Made by a program: the position numbers and the translations under genes. The notes under the pieces were generated by a model that worked only from the letters and a program-made list of their open reading frames with translations, made no database searches and was not told the DNA's origin. Positions 42,801 to 52,025 of a DNA stretch of 64,000 nucleotides are shown in pieces. The DNA comes from Streptomyces cupreus (GTDB lineage Bacteria; Actinomycetota; Actinomycetes; Streptomycetales; Streptomycetaceae), in assembly GCF_014257025.1 (NCBI RefSeq), contig NZ_JACMSF010000030.1, positions 38,813 through 102,812 of the forward strand, written 5' to 3'. Numbering within the stretch: the first letter of the stretch is position 1; each line of letters begins with the position of its first letter.

Positions 42801-43321
42801 AGGTCCGCGAAGGAGCGGGTCAGCGCCGGGTACGGGCCCGGGGCCTCGCGCAGCACCCTTGCGGCGAGTTGGTAGCGGGTGGCGTCGGCGAGCAGGCGGG
42901 AGGTCGGTTCGAGCCCGATGCGCAGACCGTGGTCGGTCAGGAGGCGGCCGGCGAAGGCGTGGTACGTCGAGATCACCGGCTCACCCGGGGGGTTGTCCGG
43001 GTCGATGACGTCCGGGTCGGTGACGCCCGCCTTGATCAGGGCCTTGCGGACGCGCTCGGCGAGTTCACCGGCGGCCTTGTTGGTGAAGGTCAGGCCGAGG
43101 ACCTGCTCGGGGGCGACCCGGCCGGTGCCGACCAGCCACACCACGCGCGCGGCCATCACCGTGGTCTTGCCCGACCCGGCTCCGGCCACGATCACCTGCG
43201 GGGCGGGCGGCGCGGTGATGCAGGCCGTCTGCTCCGGGGTGAACGGGATGCCGAGGAGCTCCTTGAGCTGATCGGGGTCGGTGATACGTGGCGGCACCTC
43301 AGAGAGGCTAGCGGCGGTCAC
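39866..43321 (-). CDS. adnB: AdnB-type helicase-nuclease subunit
   Basis: 1151 residues. It pairs with AdnA as the RecBCD-like end-resection motor-nuclease of actinobacteria. Walker A is AGAGSGKTT near 48, motif II LLDEYQDTS near 288, GDPCQAIYGWRG near 318, motif VI RLGYVTFTRPRSLLL near 763. The acidic low-complexity stretch at about 885-935 (DDEDPYDPYDLPDGDP) links to the C-terminal RecB-type nuclease with GRIDAVY and the catalytic YEIVDWKTNR near 1085. The start is uncertain: GTG at 43321, or GTG at 43297 just before the conserved ITDPDQL. adnA lies 67 bases upstream. The adnAB locus is reported as essential in Streptomyces. Confidence 0.9.
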   Translation of the reverse strand: MTAASLSEVPPRITDPDQLKELLGIPFTPEQTACITAPPAPQVIVAGAGSGKTTVMAARVVWLVGTGRVAPEQVLGLTFTNKAAGELAERVRKALIKAGVTDPDVIDPDNPPGEPVISTYHAFAGRLLTDHGLRIGLEPTSRLLADATRYQLAARVLREAPGPYPALTRSFADLVSDLLALDAELAEHLVRPESLRAHDAELLLTLHGVKLTNADLRKVPETVAARRELADLVVRYRAAKRERDLLDFGDQIALSAQLAQIPEVGRILRDEFRVVLLDEYQDTSVAQRILLAGLFGGGTGHPVTAVGDPCQAIYGWRGASVANLDDFPEHFAHADGRPATRQALSENRRSGGRLLDLANGLAEPLRAMHAGVEALRPAPGAERDGTVRCALLRTHAEEIDWIADSVAHLVNTGKAPGEIAVLCRTATDFAEIQGALVARDVPVEVVGLSGLLHLPEIADLVAVCEVLQDPGANASLVRVLTGPRWRIGPRDLALLGRRARRLVSHARVDGDDHPDRRLAEAVEGVDPAEVISLADALDTFLETPLDGVGDDDGLPFSPDARVRFARLATELRDLRRSLADPLMDVLHRVLAVTGLEVELSASPHALAARRRETLSNFLDIAASFAAGDGEATLLAFLGFLRTAAQYEKGLDNALPGGENTVKVLTAHKSKGLEWDVVAVPGLVTGTFPSTQGREKWTSQGKVLPHALRGDADTLPDVEAWDSRGLKAFHEAMKEHQHTEELRLGYVTFTRPRSLLLGSGHWWGPSQKKPRGPSGFLQDLHDHCAAGYGEIEAWADEPTEDEENPALHATDADQVWPLPLDDAALARRRAAAETVLAHLASHEDDHPAATAHDPDWPPPPDDEDPYDPYDLPDGDPFEDDPADWDSWTADRPTVPHQAAPLEPESAHTRLTPEEVRTVASWDRDLDALTGELLRARDSATDVPLPASLTASQVLRLAADPDGLAQELARPMPRPPQPAARRGTRFHAWVETRFEELTLPMLEPEELPGSEAEIADERDLEALKDAFERTEYAQRTPYRVEAPFQLALAGRVVRGRIDAVYKQGEGELATYEIVDWKTNRTRDADPLQLAVYRLAWAEQQGVPLESVSAAFLYVRGGEVVRPEDLPDRAALERLLTEEPSCDEPPSKDVGAGR

Positions 43322-43388
43322 TGACAGTCGGTGCCGAATCTGCCGCCGGGGGCGAAGAAGTGCAGGTCAGCACGTGTGGTGCCGTCCG

Positions 43389-46300
43389 TCACTCGACCAC
43401 GTGCCGCCCCTCGGGGCGCGCGCTGCACGATGCCCGGAACGCGCAGTGCGTGCAGTGCTGTCCCGCGGTCGGCGTGAACCGCTCGTCGAGGACCTTGCCG
43501 GCGGCGGTGGCCAGCAGCTCGCCGACCCACTCACCCTCAAGCGGCTCCTGGGCCTGCACCTTGGGCAGGGTCTCGCCGCCGTCCCGCTTCGCCGCGCCCT
43601 GACGCAGGTGGACGAGTTCGGCACCGCCCGGCTCGGGGCGCACCCCGTCGAAGGCCTCGTCCACGGCGCCCTCGCGGACGGCGAGCTGATAGACGGCGAG
43701 CTGTGGATGCCGGGCCACCTCTGCCGAGCTCGGCGCCTGCTTGCCGGTCTTGAAGTCGACGACATAGGCGCGTCCTTCGCCGTCGGCCTCGACACGGTCC
43801 ATCTGGCCGCGGATGCGGACCTCGTAGTCGCCCGCTTCGAGGGTGACGTCGAAGTCGTGCTCGCTGGTGACCGGGGTACGGCCGGTGCGGTCGGTGACGT
43901 GCCACTTCAGGAAGCGTTCGAGCGCCACGCGCGCGTTCTCCTTCTCCTGCGCCGACTTCCACGGCGCGTCGAAGGCGAGCGCGTTCCACACGGAGTCGAG
44001 GCGCTCCATGAGGACGGCAAGATCGGCCGGGGTGTGCCCGGAGGCGACCTCGTCGGCGAGGACATGCACCACGTTGCCAAAGCCCTGGGCGACGGTCGCG
44101 GGCGCGTCGGCCTTCACCTCACGGCCCAGGAACCACTGCAGGGAGCAGGTGTTGGCGAGCTGGTCGAGGGCGCTGCCGGAGAGCACCACGGGCTGGTCTC
44201 GGTCACGCAGCGGCACCTTGCTCTCGGTCGGCTCGAACATCCCCCACCAGCGGTAGGGGTGGGCCGAGGGGACCAGCGGGCGGCCGTCCTCGTCGGCGAG
44301 TGCGGCGAGCCGGGCAAGGCGGCGGGCGGCGGCCTCCCGGAGGCCGTCGGACACGCGCGGGTCGACAGTCGTGGCGCGCAGTTCGGCGACCAGCGCCGCG
44401 ACCGACAGCGGGCGCCGCGGGCGTCCGGTGACGTCCTTGGGTTCGACGCCGAGTTCGGTCAGGAAGCGGGAGGGCTGGTCGCCGTCGTCCGCGGGGGCCT
44501 TCACCGCGGTGACGACGAGGCGCTCACGCGCGCGTGTGGCGGCCACGTAGAACAGTCGGCGCTCCTCGGCGAGCAGCGCTCCTGGGGTGAGCGGTTCGGC
44601 GAGTCCGTCGCGGCCGATCCGGTCGGCCTCCAGCAGGGAGCCGCGGCGGCGCAGGTCGGGCCACAGTCCCTCCTGGACTCCCGCGACGACGACCAGCCGC
44701 CATTCCAGGCCCTTGGAACGGTGCGCGGTCATCAGGCGCACGGCGTCGGGGCGCAGGGCGCGCCGGGTGAGGGTGTCGGCGGCGATGTCCTCGGCCTCGA
44801 CCTCCTCCAGGAAGTTCAGGGCGCCACGGCCGCCGGTGCGCTCCTCGGAGCGGGCCGCGGTCGCGAACAGCGCGCAGACGGCGTCCAGATCGCGGTCGGC
44901 GTTGCGCCCCGCCGCTCCGCCGCGCCGGGCGGCCCGCTCCAGGCGCCCGGGCCACGGAGTGCCCTCCCACAGGTCCCACAGCGCCTCCTCGGCCGTACCG
45001 CCGCCCGCGAGGCGCTCTCGGGCCTTGCGCAGCAGCGCGCCGAGCCGCTGCGCGCCACGCGCGTACACGGGGTCGTGCGCGACCAGCCGCTCCGGCTCGG
45101 CCAGCGCCCGCGCGAGCAGTTCGTCCGAGGGCGGCGGCAGGGCGACCCCGGCAGCGCGCTCCTCGTCCCGAAGGGCTCGGCCGAGACGGCGCAGGTCGGC
45201 CGCGTCCATGCCGGCGAGGGGGGAGGCCAGGAGGGTCAGGGCGATCTCGGTGTCGAGCCAGCAGGGCTCCGAGTCCTCCTCGGCGGAAACGCCATCCGCC
45301 TCCTCGTCGCTTCCCCGAGCCTCCGCCTCGGCCACCGCCCGCAGCGCCGTCAACAAGGGCGCCACCGCCGGTTCGTGGCGAAGGGCGAGGTCGTCGCCGT
45401 CGATGTCCAGGGGGACCCCGGCGGAGGTGAGGGCACGGCGGACGGTCGGGATCGTGCGGGAGCCGGCGCGCACCAGGACGGCCATCTCGCGCCAGGGGAC
45501 GCCGTCCTCCAGGTGTGCCCTGCGCAGGATGTCGGCGATGTTGTCCAGTTCCGTGCCGGGCGTCGGGTACGTGTACACCTCGACACGGCCCCCGTCCCGG
45601 ACCCGCGTGAGCTCGCGGTGGGCGCGGACCTTCTCGGCGGGCAGGCGGGTCAGCGGCATCCGCTGGGTCAGCAGCCGGGTCGCGGCCAGCAGGGCGCCGC
45701 CGGAGCGGCGTGAGGTGCGCAGGACCGCGACGGGTGCCGAGCGGCCGTCCGCGCGCGGGAAGGCGTGCGGGAACTCCAGGATGCCGTTCACGTCGGCGCC
45801 CCGGAACGCGTAGATCGACTGGTCCGGGTCGCCGAAGGCGACGAGGGTGCGACCGCCGCCGGCGAGCGCGTGCAGCAGCCGTACCTGGGCCGGGTCGGTG
45901 TCCTGGTATTCGTCGACGAAGACCGCGTCGTACCGGTCGGCGAGCTGCCGGCCCACGTCGGGGCGCTGGGCGAGGAGCACCGCGCGATGGACGAGTTCGG
46001 CGTAGTCGAGCACGCCCTGGAGGTCGAGGACGTCGAGGTACTCGGCGAGGAAGGCGGCCGCGGCCCGCCAGTCGGGGCGGCCGATACGGCGCGCGAAGGC
46101 GTCCAGGGCGTCGGGACCGAGGCCCAGTTCGCGGCTGCGGGCGAGGACCGCCCGGACCTCGTCGGCGAAGCCGCGGGTGGTCAGACAGGCGCGCAGTTCG
46201 TCCGGCCAGCGCACATGGGCGAGGCCGAGCCGCTCCAGGTCCGGCTGGCCCGCGAGCAGCCCGCGCACGGCCACGTCCTGCTCGGGACCCGACAGCAGCC

Positions 46301-46712
46301 GCAGCGGCTCCACGAACAGCTCGCTGTCCTGATGGGCGCGGACCAGGGCGTAGCAGAACGAGTGGAAGGTGGTCGCCTGGGGCGCTCGCGCGGCACCGGT
46401 GCGCAGCGCCATGCGCTCCCGCAGTTCGACGGCCGCCTTGCGGCTGAACGTCAGCACCAGTATGCGCGCGGGATCGCCGCCCCGGGCGATCCGCTGAGCC
46501 ACCGACTCGACCAGCGTGGTGGTCTTTCCGGTGCCCGGACCTGCGAGAACGAGCAGCGGGCCGGTGCCGTGGTCAACCACGGAGCGCTGTGCGGCGTCCA
46601 GACGAGGGGGGTCCACCCTGGCCGGCGGGGTACGCACCAGTCGGTAAGCGCCACGGCTCCCCTGCCGCACCTGGGGGTGCGACAGGCGCCTGGTGGAGGA
46701 AGAGGAGCTCAC
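43389..46712 (-). CDS. adnA: AdnA-type helicase-nuclease subunit
   Basis: 1107 residues. Walker A is AGPGTGKTTT near 61, motif II FVDEYQDTDP near 264, GDPDQSIYAFRG near 294. The C-terminal nuclease has the catalytic YVVDFKTGK and LAVYQLAVREG. Four cysteines, NTCSLQWF earlier and CTHCAFRASC at the end, form the iron-sulfur site that distinguishes this subunit. The GTG at 46712 is used; the longer frame to 46886 has no coding look. It is the upstream gene of the adnAB operon, in the same order as mycobacteria. Confidence 0.9.
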   Translation of the reverse strand: MSSSSSTRRLSHPQVRQGSRGAYRLVRTPPARVDPPRLDAAQRSVVDHGTGPLLVLAGPGTGKTTTLVESVAQRIARGGDPARILVLTFSRKAAVELRERMALRTGAARAPQATTFHSFCYALVRAHQDSELFVEPLRLLSGPEQDVAVRGLLAGQPDLERLGLAHVRWPDELRACLTTRGFADEVRAVLARSRELGLGPDALDAFARRIGRPDWRAAAAFLAEYLDVLDLQGVLDYAELVHRAVLLAQRPDVGRQLADRYDAVFVDEYQDTDPAQVRLLHALAGGGRTLVAFGDPDQSIYAFRGADVNGILEFPHAFPRADGRSAPVAVLRTSRRSGGALLAATRLLTQRMPLTRLPAEKVRAHRELTRVRDGGRVEVYTYPTPGTELDNIADILRRAHLEDGVPWREMAVLVRAGSRTIPTVRRALTSAGVPLDIDGDDLALRHEPAVAPLLTALRAVAEAEARGSDEEADGVSAEEDSEPCWLDTEIALTLLASPLAGMDAADLRRLGRALRDEERAAGVALPPPSDELLARALAEPERLVAHDPVYARGAQRLGALLRKARERLAGGGTAEEALWDLWEGTPWPGRLERAARRGGAAGRNADRDLDAVCALFATAARSEERTGGRGALNFLEEVEAEDIAADTLTRRALRPDAVRLMTAHRSKGLEWRLVVVAGVQEGLWPDLRRRGSLLEADRIGRDGLAEPLTPGALLAEERRLFYVAATRARERLVVTAVKAPADDGDQPSRFLTELGVEPKDVTGRPRRPLSVAALVAELRATTVDPRVSDGLREAAARRLARLAALADEDGRPLVPSAHPYRWWGMFEPTESKVPLRDRDQPVVLSGSALDQLANTCSLQWFLGREVKADAPATVAQGFGNVVHVLADEVASGHTPADLAVLMERLDSVWNALAFDAPWKSAQEKENARVALERFLKWHVTDRTGRTPVTSEHDFDVTLEAGDYEVRIRGQMDRVEADGEGRAYVVDFKTGKQAPSSAEVARHPQLAVYQLAVREGAVDEAFDGVRPEPGGAELVHLRQGAAKRDGGETLPKVQAQEPLEGEWVGELLATAAGKVLDERFTPTAGQHCTHCAFRASCSARPEGRHVVE

Positions 46713-46970
46713 GTGGTTCGCCGGTCCTGGTGGGGTGTGCTGGTTGGCCGGCCACCGCGCGTGGAGGGCGGTGGCGACGGGATGAGGGGGACACGTGCAG
46801 CCGACGCTACGCCGACGGATCCGGCGGAAGCAGGGCTTCCGATTCATCCCTCGGGGCGCTCGCGCCACATGCGTCCCTTGACTCACGAACGTACGTCATG
46901 CCACGAACGTGCCCCTGTTCCCCCGCACGGATCACGGGTCACACAGCGAGCCGTCGAATGGCGGAAGCTG

Positions 46971-47357
46971 TCAGGTGTGACCTTCCGCGCGTTCGCCGCC
47001 GTCCCATCGCGCCCGTTTCATGTCGAGGCGCGGCAGGTGCCCCTCGGTGGTCCGGCCGGCCTCCTTCAGGGGCGTGCCCTCGGCACGGTAGTGGCCGAGC
47101 GCCCGCAGCTCGTGCCCCGGGAGCAGGACGCCGTCCGCGCGGACGACACGCCACCACGGAACGGCTCCGCCGTACAGGGCCATCACCCGGCCGACCTGTC
47201 TCGGGCCGCCCTCCTGGAGCCACTCGGCGACGTCCCCGTACGTCATGACACGCCCGGGCGGGATCAGTTCGGCGACCTCAAGGACCCGCTCGGCGTACTC
47301 GGGCAGTGCGTCCGCGTACTCCGGGTGGGCGTCCTCCGGAAGGCTCTCCTCGCTCAT
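46971..47357 (-). CDS. Alkyltransferase-like (ATL) protein lacking the acceptor cysteine
   Basis: 128 residues. It matches the DNA-binding domain of O6-alkylguanine transferases (IPPGRVMTYGDVAEWLQ; RQVGRVMAL). The PCHR motif is PWWR here (AVPWWRVVRADGVLLPG), so the acceptor Cys is Trp, the hallmark of ATL proteins that bind alkylguanine and hand it to nucleotide excision repair. Near the N terminus is an acidic stretch. The ATG at 47357 is chosen; an ATG nine bases upstream is possible. It is divergent from the large membrane fusion gene. Confidence 0.88.
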   Translation of the reverse strand: MSEESLPEDAHPEYADALPEYAERVLEVAELIPPGRVMTYGDVAEWLQEGGPRQVGRVMALYGGAVPWWRVVRADGVLLPGHELRALGHYRAEGTPLKEAGRTTEGHLPRLDMKRARWDGGERAEGHT

Positions 47358-47543
47358 CCGCCCCATCCTGCCCCACCCCACCGACAATGTGACGGGCCCG
47401 CGACGGTGCGTGGCCCTCGCCCCGAAGCGGCGCTTCCGGCAGACTGTGCGCCCCCGCATCTGCGCCCTGACGCCCCCGTGTGTCGGTGGGGCATGCCACC
47501 ATCGTGCGGGCGGTGACCGTTGATACGAGATCAAGAAGAGACG

Positions 47544-50273
47544 ATGAAGCAGCAGGGTGTGCACCCCGAGGATGCGGAGAGCACCTCTGAGGCTTCGTCG
47601 CGGCCGGACGCCGCCGACGACAGGAAGGGCGCGGCCACGAACGACGCCGACAAGCCCGCGGAGTACGACGAGATGCCCGCCGACGAGGTGGAGGGCGACG
47701 AACCGCTGCTCCCCGCGCGCGTGCACCGTCCCTCCGACCTCATGCGGCTGCTGGTGGGCGTCCTCGCGGTGGCCGTGCTGCTGGCCATCGCCGCGTTCGC
47801 GCACGGCACCACCTCGGGCCTGGAACAGGACATCAACAAGGGCACAGGACAGGCGCCCGACCTGCTCATCAAGATCGCGGGACTGGCCTCCAGCATCGCG
47901 ATCCTGCTGGTTCCGGTCGCGTTCGCGATCGAACGGCTGATCAAACGCGACGGGCTGCGGATCGCCGACGGTGTGCTCGCCGCGGTCCTCGCGCACGGTG
48001 TGACACTCGCCACCGACCTCTGGGTCGCCGAGGCCGCCCCCGACTCGATCCAGGAGGCGCTCACCCAGCCCTCCCCCGGCGACATCAACGCCCTCACCGA
48101 CCCGGTGCACGGCTATCTGGCCCCGGTCATCGCGTACATGACCGCCGTCGGCATGTCCCGTCGGCCGAGATGGCGCGCGGTGTTGTGGATCGTGCTGCTG
48201 CTCGACGCCTTCTCGATGCTCGTCACCGGGTACACCACCCCGTTCTCGATCATCCTCACGGTGCTGATCGGCTGGACCGTGGCCTACGGCACGCTCTACG
48301 CGGTCGGCTCCCCCAACGTCCGCCCCACCGGCCGGACCCTGATGGCGGGCCTGCGGACCGTGGGCTTCCGTCCGGTGAGCGCGGCCCGGGACGAGACCCC
48401 GGACCACGGCGACAGCGGGGACCGCGGCCGACGCTACTTCGTCACCCTGGAGGACGGCCCGCCGCTGGACGTCACGGTCGTCGACCGTGAACAGCAGGCG
48501 CAGGGCTTCTTCTATCGCGTGTGGCGCAATCTGACGCTGCGCGGCTTCGCCACCCGCCGCAGCCTCCAGTCGCTGCGCCAGGCGCTGGAGCAGGAGGCGC
48601 TGCTCGCCTACGCGGCCATCGCGGCCGGCGCCAACGCGCCCAAGCTGATCGCGACCTCCGAGCTCGGCCCCGACGCGGTCATGCTGGTCTACGAGCACAG
48701 CGGCGGACGCACTCTGGACTCGCTCGCCGACGAGGAGATCACCGATGAACTGCTGCGCAACACCTGGCATCAGGTGCGGGCGTTGCAGTCCCGGCGCATC
48801 GCGCACCGCAGGCTCGCTGGTGACGCGATTTTGGTGGATCGTTCCGGCACGGTGATCCTCACCGATCTGCGCGGCGGCGAGATCGCGGCCGGCGAGCTGC
48901 TGCTGCGCATGGACATCGCCCAGCTCGTGACCACGCTCGGGCTCCGGGTGGGCGCCGAACGCGCCGTCGCCTCGGCGGTCGGCGTCCTCGGCCCCGACGC
49001 CGTGGCCGACTGTCTGCCGATGCTCCAGCCCATCGCGCTGACGCGCTCCACGCGCGCGACGCTGCGCAGGCTCGCCCGGGAGCGGGCGGAACGCGAGCGC
49101 GAGGCGGTCCTGGAGGCCTCCCGGCAGGCCAAGCACGCGCGCGTGGACGCCGCCGCCGGCGACACCGGACCCGTCGTACTGGAGAAGGCCGCCAAGAAGA
49201 CCGTACGGGCCCAGGAGCGGGCCGAGAAGCGGGCCATCGACGAAGCCATCGAAGAAGCGCGCGAAGAGGACCTGCTCACCCAGATCCGGCACGAGGTGCT
49301 GCGGATCAGGCCGCAGGCGCCGGTCGAGCCGGCCCGCCTGGAGCGGGTGCGGCCGCGCACCCTGATCAGCTTCATCGCCGGTGCCATCGGCGCGTACTTC
49401 CTGCTGACACAGCTCACCCACATCGAGTTCGGTCCACTGGTTTCCAACGCCGAGTGGGGCTGGGTCGCCGCAGCCGTGCTGTTCTCCGCGGCCAGCTACT
49501 TCGCCGCGGCGATGGCGCTGCTCGGGTTCGTGCCGGAGCGGGTGCCGTTCATGCAGACGGTGGCGGCGCAGGTCGCCGGATCCTTCGTGAAGATCGTCGC
49601 GCCGGCCGCGGTCGGCGGGGTCGCGCTCAACACCCGGTTCCTGCAACGCGCGGGCGTGCGGCCGGGGCTCGCGGTGGCGAGCGTGGGCGCGTCGCAGCTG
49701 TTCGGGCTCGGCTGCCACATCCTGATGCTGCTGGCCTTCGGCTATCTGACCGGTACGGAGAAGACGCCGTCGCTGTCGCCTTCCCGGACGGTCATCGCGG
49801 GTCTGCTGACGGTCGCGGTGCTGGTGCTCGTGGTGACCTCGGTGCCGTTCCTGCGGAAATTCGTCGTCACGCGCGTGCGGTCGCTTTTCGCGGGCGTGGT
49901 GCCGCGCATGCTCGATGTGCTCCAGCGGCCCCAGAAGCTGATCACGGGCATCGGCGGCATGCTGCTGCTGACGGCGTGCTTCGTGATGTGCCTGGACGCG
50001 TCGATCCGCGCGTTCGGCAACGAGCAGACGTCGATCAGCATCGCCAGCGTCGCCGTCGTCTTCCTCGCGGGCAACGCGCTCGGCTCCGCCGCCCCGACGC
50101 CGGGCGGTGTGGGCGCGGTCGAGGCGACCCTGACGGTCGGTCTGATCGCCGTCGGCCTGCCCAGCGAGGTCGCCGCCCCCTCGGTCCTGCTGTACCGGCT
50201 GCTCACCCTGTGGCTGCCCGTCCTGCCTGGCTGGCTGGCCTTCAACCACCTCACCCGCAAGGGCGCGCTCTAG
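47544..50273 (+). CDS. Membrane protein: helices, kinase-like domain and LPG-synthase-type flippase domain
   Basis: 909 residues. Residues 1-60 are polar. About six membrane helices follow (65-270). A cytoplasmic domain at about 290-470 resembles an aminoglycoside-phosphotransferase/ABC1 kinase: ALEQEALLAYAAIAAGANAP, MLVYEHSGGRTLDSL, then IAHRRLAGDAILVDRSGTVI and DLRGG. The HxD and DFG equivalents are altered, so it is probably a pseudokinase. A coiled basic linker (480-590) leads to a C-terminal LPG_synthase_TM/YbhN-like domain (about 595-900; APTPGGVGAVEATLTVGL). The ATG at 47544 has GAAGAG upstream. A lipid-transfer role is inferred from the last domain. Confidence 0.82.
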   Translation: MKQQGVHPEDAESTSEASSRPDAADDRKGAATNDADKPAEYDEMPADEVEGDEPLLPARVHRPSDLMRLLVGVLAVAVLLAIAAFAHGTTSGLEQDINKGTGQAPDLLIKIAGLASSIAILLVPVAFAIERLIKRDGLRIADGVLAAVLAHGVTLATDLWVAEAAPDSIQEALTQPSPGDINALTDPVHGYLAPVIAYMTAVGMSRRPRWRAVLWIVLLLDAFSMLVTGYTTPFSIILTVLIGWTVAYGTLYAVGSPNVRPTGRTLMAGLRTVGFRPVSAARDETPDHGDSGDRGRRYFVTLEDGPPLDVTVVDREQQAQGFFYRVWRNLTLRGFATRRSLQSLRQALEQEALLAYAAIAAGANAPKLIATSELGPDAVMLVYEHSGGRTLDSLADEEITDELLRNTWHQVRALQSRRIAHRRLAGDAILVDRSGTVILTDLRGGEIAAGELLLRMDIAQLVTTLGLRVGAERAVASAVGVLGPDAVADCLPMLQPIALTRSTRATLRRLARERAEREREAVLEASRQAKHARVDAAAGDTGPVVLEKAAKKTVRAQERAEKRAIDEAIEEAREEDLLTQIRHEVLRIRPQAPVEPARLERVRPRTLISFIAGAIGAYFLLTQLTHIEFGPLVSNAEWGWVAAAVLFSAASYFAAAMALLGFVPERVPFMQTVAAQVAGSFVKIVAPAAVGGVALNTRFLQRAGVRPGLAVASVGASQLFGLGCHILMLLAFGYLTGTEKTPSLSPSRTVIAGLLTVAVLVLVVTSVPFLRKFVVTRVRSLFAGVVPRMLDVLQRPQKLITGIGGMLLLTACFVMCLDASIRAFGNEQTSISIASVAVVFLAGNALGSAAPTPGGVGAVEATLTVGLIAVGLPSEVAAPSVLLYRLLTLWLPVLPGWLAFNHLTRKGAL

Positions 50274-50347
50274 TACGGGGACCGCCCCCGTCCCTCGTAC
50301 GGCCCGTGCCCCGAGCGTCCCGTCGTACGCGACCGCAGGATGGGGTC

Positions 50348-51889
50348 ATGCCGAACCCCCGCCTGCGCGCCGCCGTCCTGACCACCTCCGCCGTGCTGCT
50401 GTCCTCGCTGCTCACGGGGTGCGGCGACGACTCCCAGGACGAGGATCTGACGGCCCAGAAGCTGAGCTGGAAGGACTGCCCGGCCCCCTCCCAGGCGGAG
50501 GGCGGCGGCGCTCCCCCCTCGCCGCTGCCGAACGGCGACGAATGGCAGTGCGCCACCATGAAGGCGCCCTTGGACTGGGACGAACCCAAGGGGGACACGA
50601 TCGGGATCGCGCTGATCCGCGCCGAGGCCAGCGGCGACAAGAGCAAGCGCATCGGCTCGCTGCTGTTCAACTTCGGGGGGCCCGGCGGCTCGGGCGTCAC
50701 CACGCTGCCCGCCTTCGGCGAGGACTACGCGAAACTGCGCACCCGGTACGACCTGGTGAGCTTCGACCCGCGCGGAGTCGGCCGCAGCGCCCCCGTGCAG
50801 TGCGAGAACGACCAGCAGCTCGACGCGTACTTCCAGCAGGACGCCACCCCGGACGACGCCGCCGAGCGCACCGAGCTGCTGGACAACACGAAGGAGTTCA
50901 ACGAGGCCTGCGAGAAGAACTCCGAGAAGATGCTGCCGCAGGTGCGCACGACCGACGCCGCCCGCGACATGGACCTGATGCGCCACGTCCTCGGCGACGA
51001 CGAACTGCACTACTTCGGCATCTCCTACGGCACCGAACTCGGCGGTGTGTACGCGCATCTGTACCCCGAGCGCGTCGGCCGTGCCGTGTTCGACGCGGTC
51101 GTCGACCCGACGCAGGACCCCGAGCAGGGCTCGCTCGGACAGGCCAAGGGGTTCCAGCTGGCGCTCGACAACTTCGCCGAGGACTGCACCTCGAAGGTCG
51201 AGGACTGCCCGATCGGAGACAGCGCCCAGGACGTGAAGGACCGTATCGCCAAGCTGCTCGCGGACCTCGACAGGAAGCCGCTGCCGGGCATCTTCCCGCG
51301 CGATCTGACCCAGACCGCCGCGACCAGCGGCATCGCGCAGGCGCTGTACTCACCGGACTTCTGGGAGTACCTCACCGAGGGCCTTCAGCAGGCCTACGAC
51401 GGTGACGGCCGGATCCTGATGCTGCTGTCCGACTCCATGAACGGCCGCAGCGAGAACGGCGAGTACAGCAACCTCATCGCGGCCAACGTGTCCATCAACT
51501 GCGCCGACGACAAGCCGCGTTACACCGCCGAGTACGTGCAGTCCAAGCTGCCGGAGTTCCGGGCCGCCTCCGAGCTGTTCGGCGACTTCCTGGCCTGGGG
51601 CATGGTCTCCTGCACCGACTGGGCCGTGGCCGGCGTCGCCGACCACCCCGACGTGAGCGCGCCCGGCTCGGCGCCGATCCTCGTGGTGGGCAACACCGGC
51701 GACCCGGCCACGCCGTACGAGGGGGCACGGAAGATGGTGCAGGCGCTGGGTGCGGGCGTGGGAGTCGAGCTGACGTACAGGGGTCAGGGGCACGGCGCCT
51801 ACGACTCCAAGAGCAAGTGCGTACAGAACGCGGTGGACGGCTATCTGCTGGAGGGGAAAGTGCCCGCGGCCGGGACCGTCTGCTCCTGA
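50348..51889 (+). CDS. Secreted lipoprotein alpha/beta-hydrolase, tripeptidyl aminopeptidase type (1)
   Basis: 513 residues. The lipoprotein signal peptide ends in the lipobox LLTGC (Cys near 25). The S33-like catalytic triad is Ser in YFGISYGTELGG near 225, Asp in GNTGDPATPYEG near 450 and His in GQGHGAYDSKSKC near 485; the oxyanion loop is FNFGGPGGSG. Related Streptomyces enzymes remove tripeptides from secreted proteins. The ATG at 50348 follows AGGATGGGG. It is a close paralogue of the next gene. Confidence 0.9.
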   Translation: MPNPRLRAAVLTTSAVLLSSLLTGCGDDSQDEDLTAQKLSWKDCPAPSQAEGGGAPPSPLPNGDEWQCATMKAPLDWDEPKGDTIGIALIRAEASGDKSKRIGSLLFNFGGPGGSGVTTLPAFGEDYAKLRTRYDLVSFDPRGVGRSAPVQCENDQQLDAYFQQDATPDDAAERTELLDNTKEFNEACEKNSEKMLPQVRTTDAARDMDLMRHVLGDDELHYFGISYGTELGGVYAHLYPERVGRAVFDAVVDPTQDPEQGSLGQAKGFQLALDNFAEDCTSKVEDCPIGDSAQDVKDRIAKLLADLDRKPLPGIFPRDLTQTAATSGIAQALYSPDFWEYLTEGLQQAYDGDGRILMLLSDSMNGRSENGEYSNLIAANVSINCADDKPRYTAEYVQSKLPEFRAASELFGDFLAWGMVSCTDWAVAGVADHPDVSAPGSAPILVVGNTGDPATPYEGARKMVQALGAGVGVELTYRGQGHGAYDSKSKCVQNAVDGYLLEGKVPAAGTVCS

Positions 51890-52025
51890 AGCCACCCCCC
51901 GAGCTCCACAAAATTGCAGGTCAGAAGGTTATCCACAGGCCGGAGCGGGTCTCGTGCACTCCGCCTACTATGGCCTGACCGCCATCCGCTGCACGGTGCG
52001 GACGGCCTGCGAGGGGGTAGTGCAC

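Noticed and set aside
41207..45713. Two long plus-strand frames opposite adnB and adnA
   Set aside because: Both lie antisense to full helicase-nuclease genes with intact motifs.
46971..50249. A 1092-codon open frame on the minus strand opposite the large membrane fusion gene
   Set aside because: It runs antisense to a well-supported gene and has Arg/His/Gln-rich low-complexity translation typical of the shadow of GC-rich codons. Only its last 129 codons (the ATL protein) are real.
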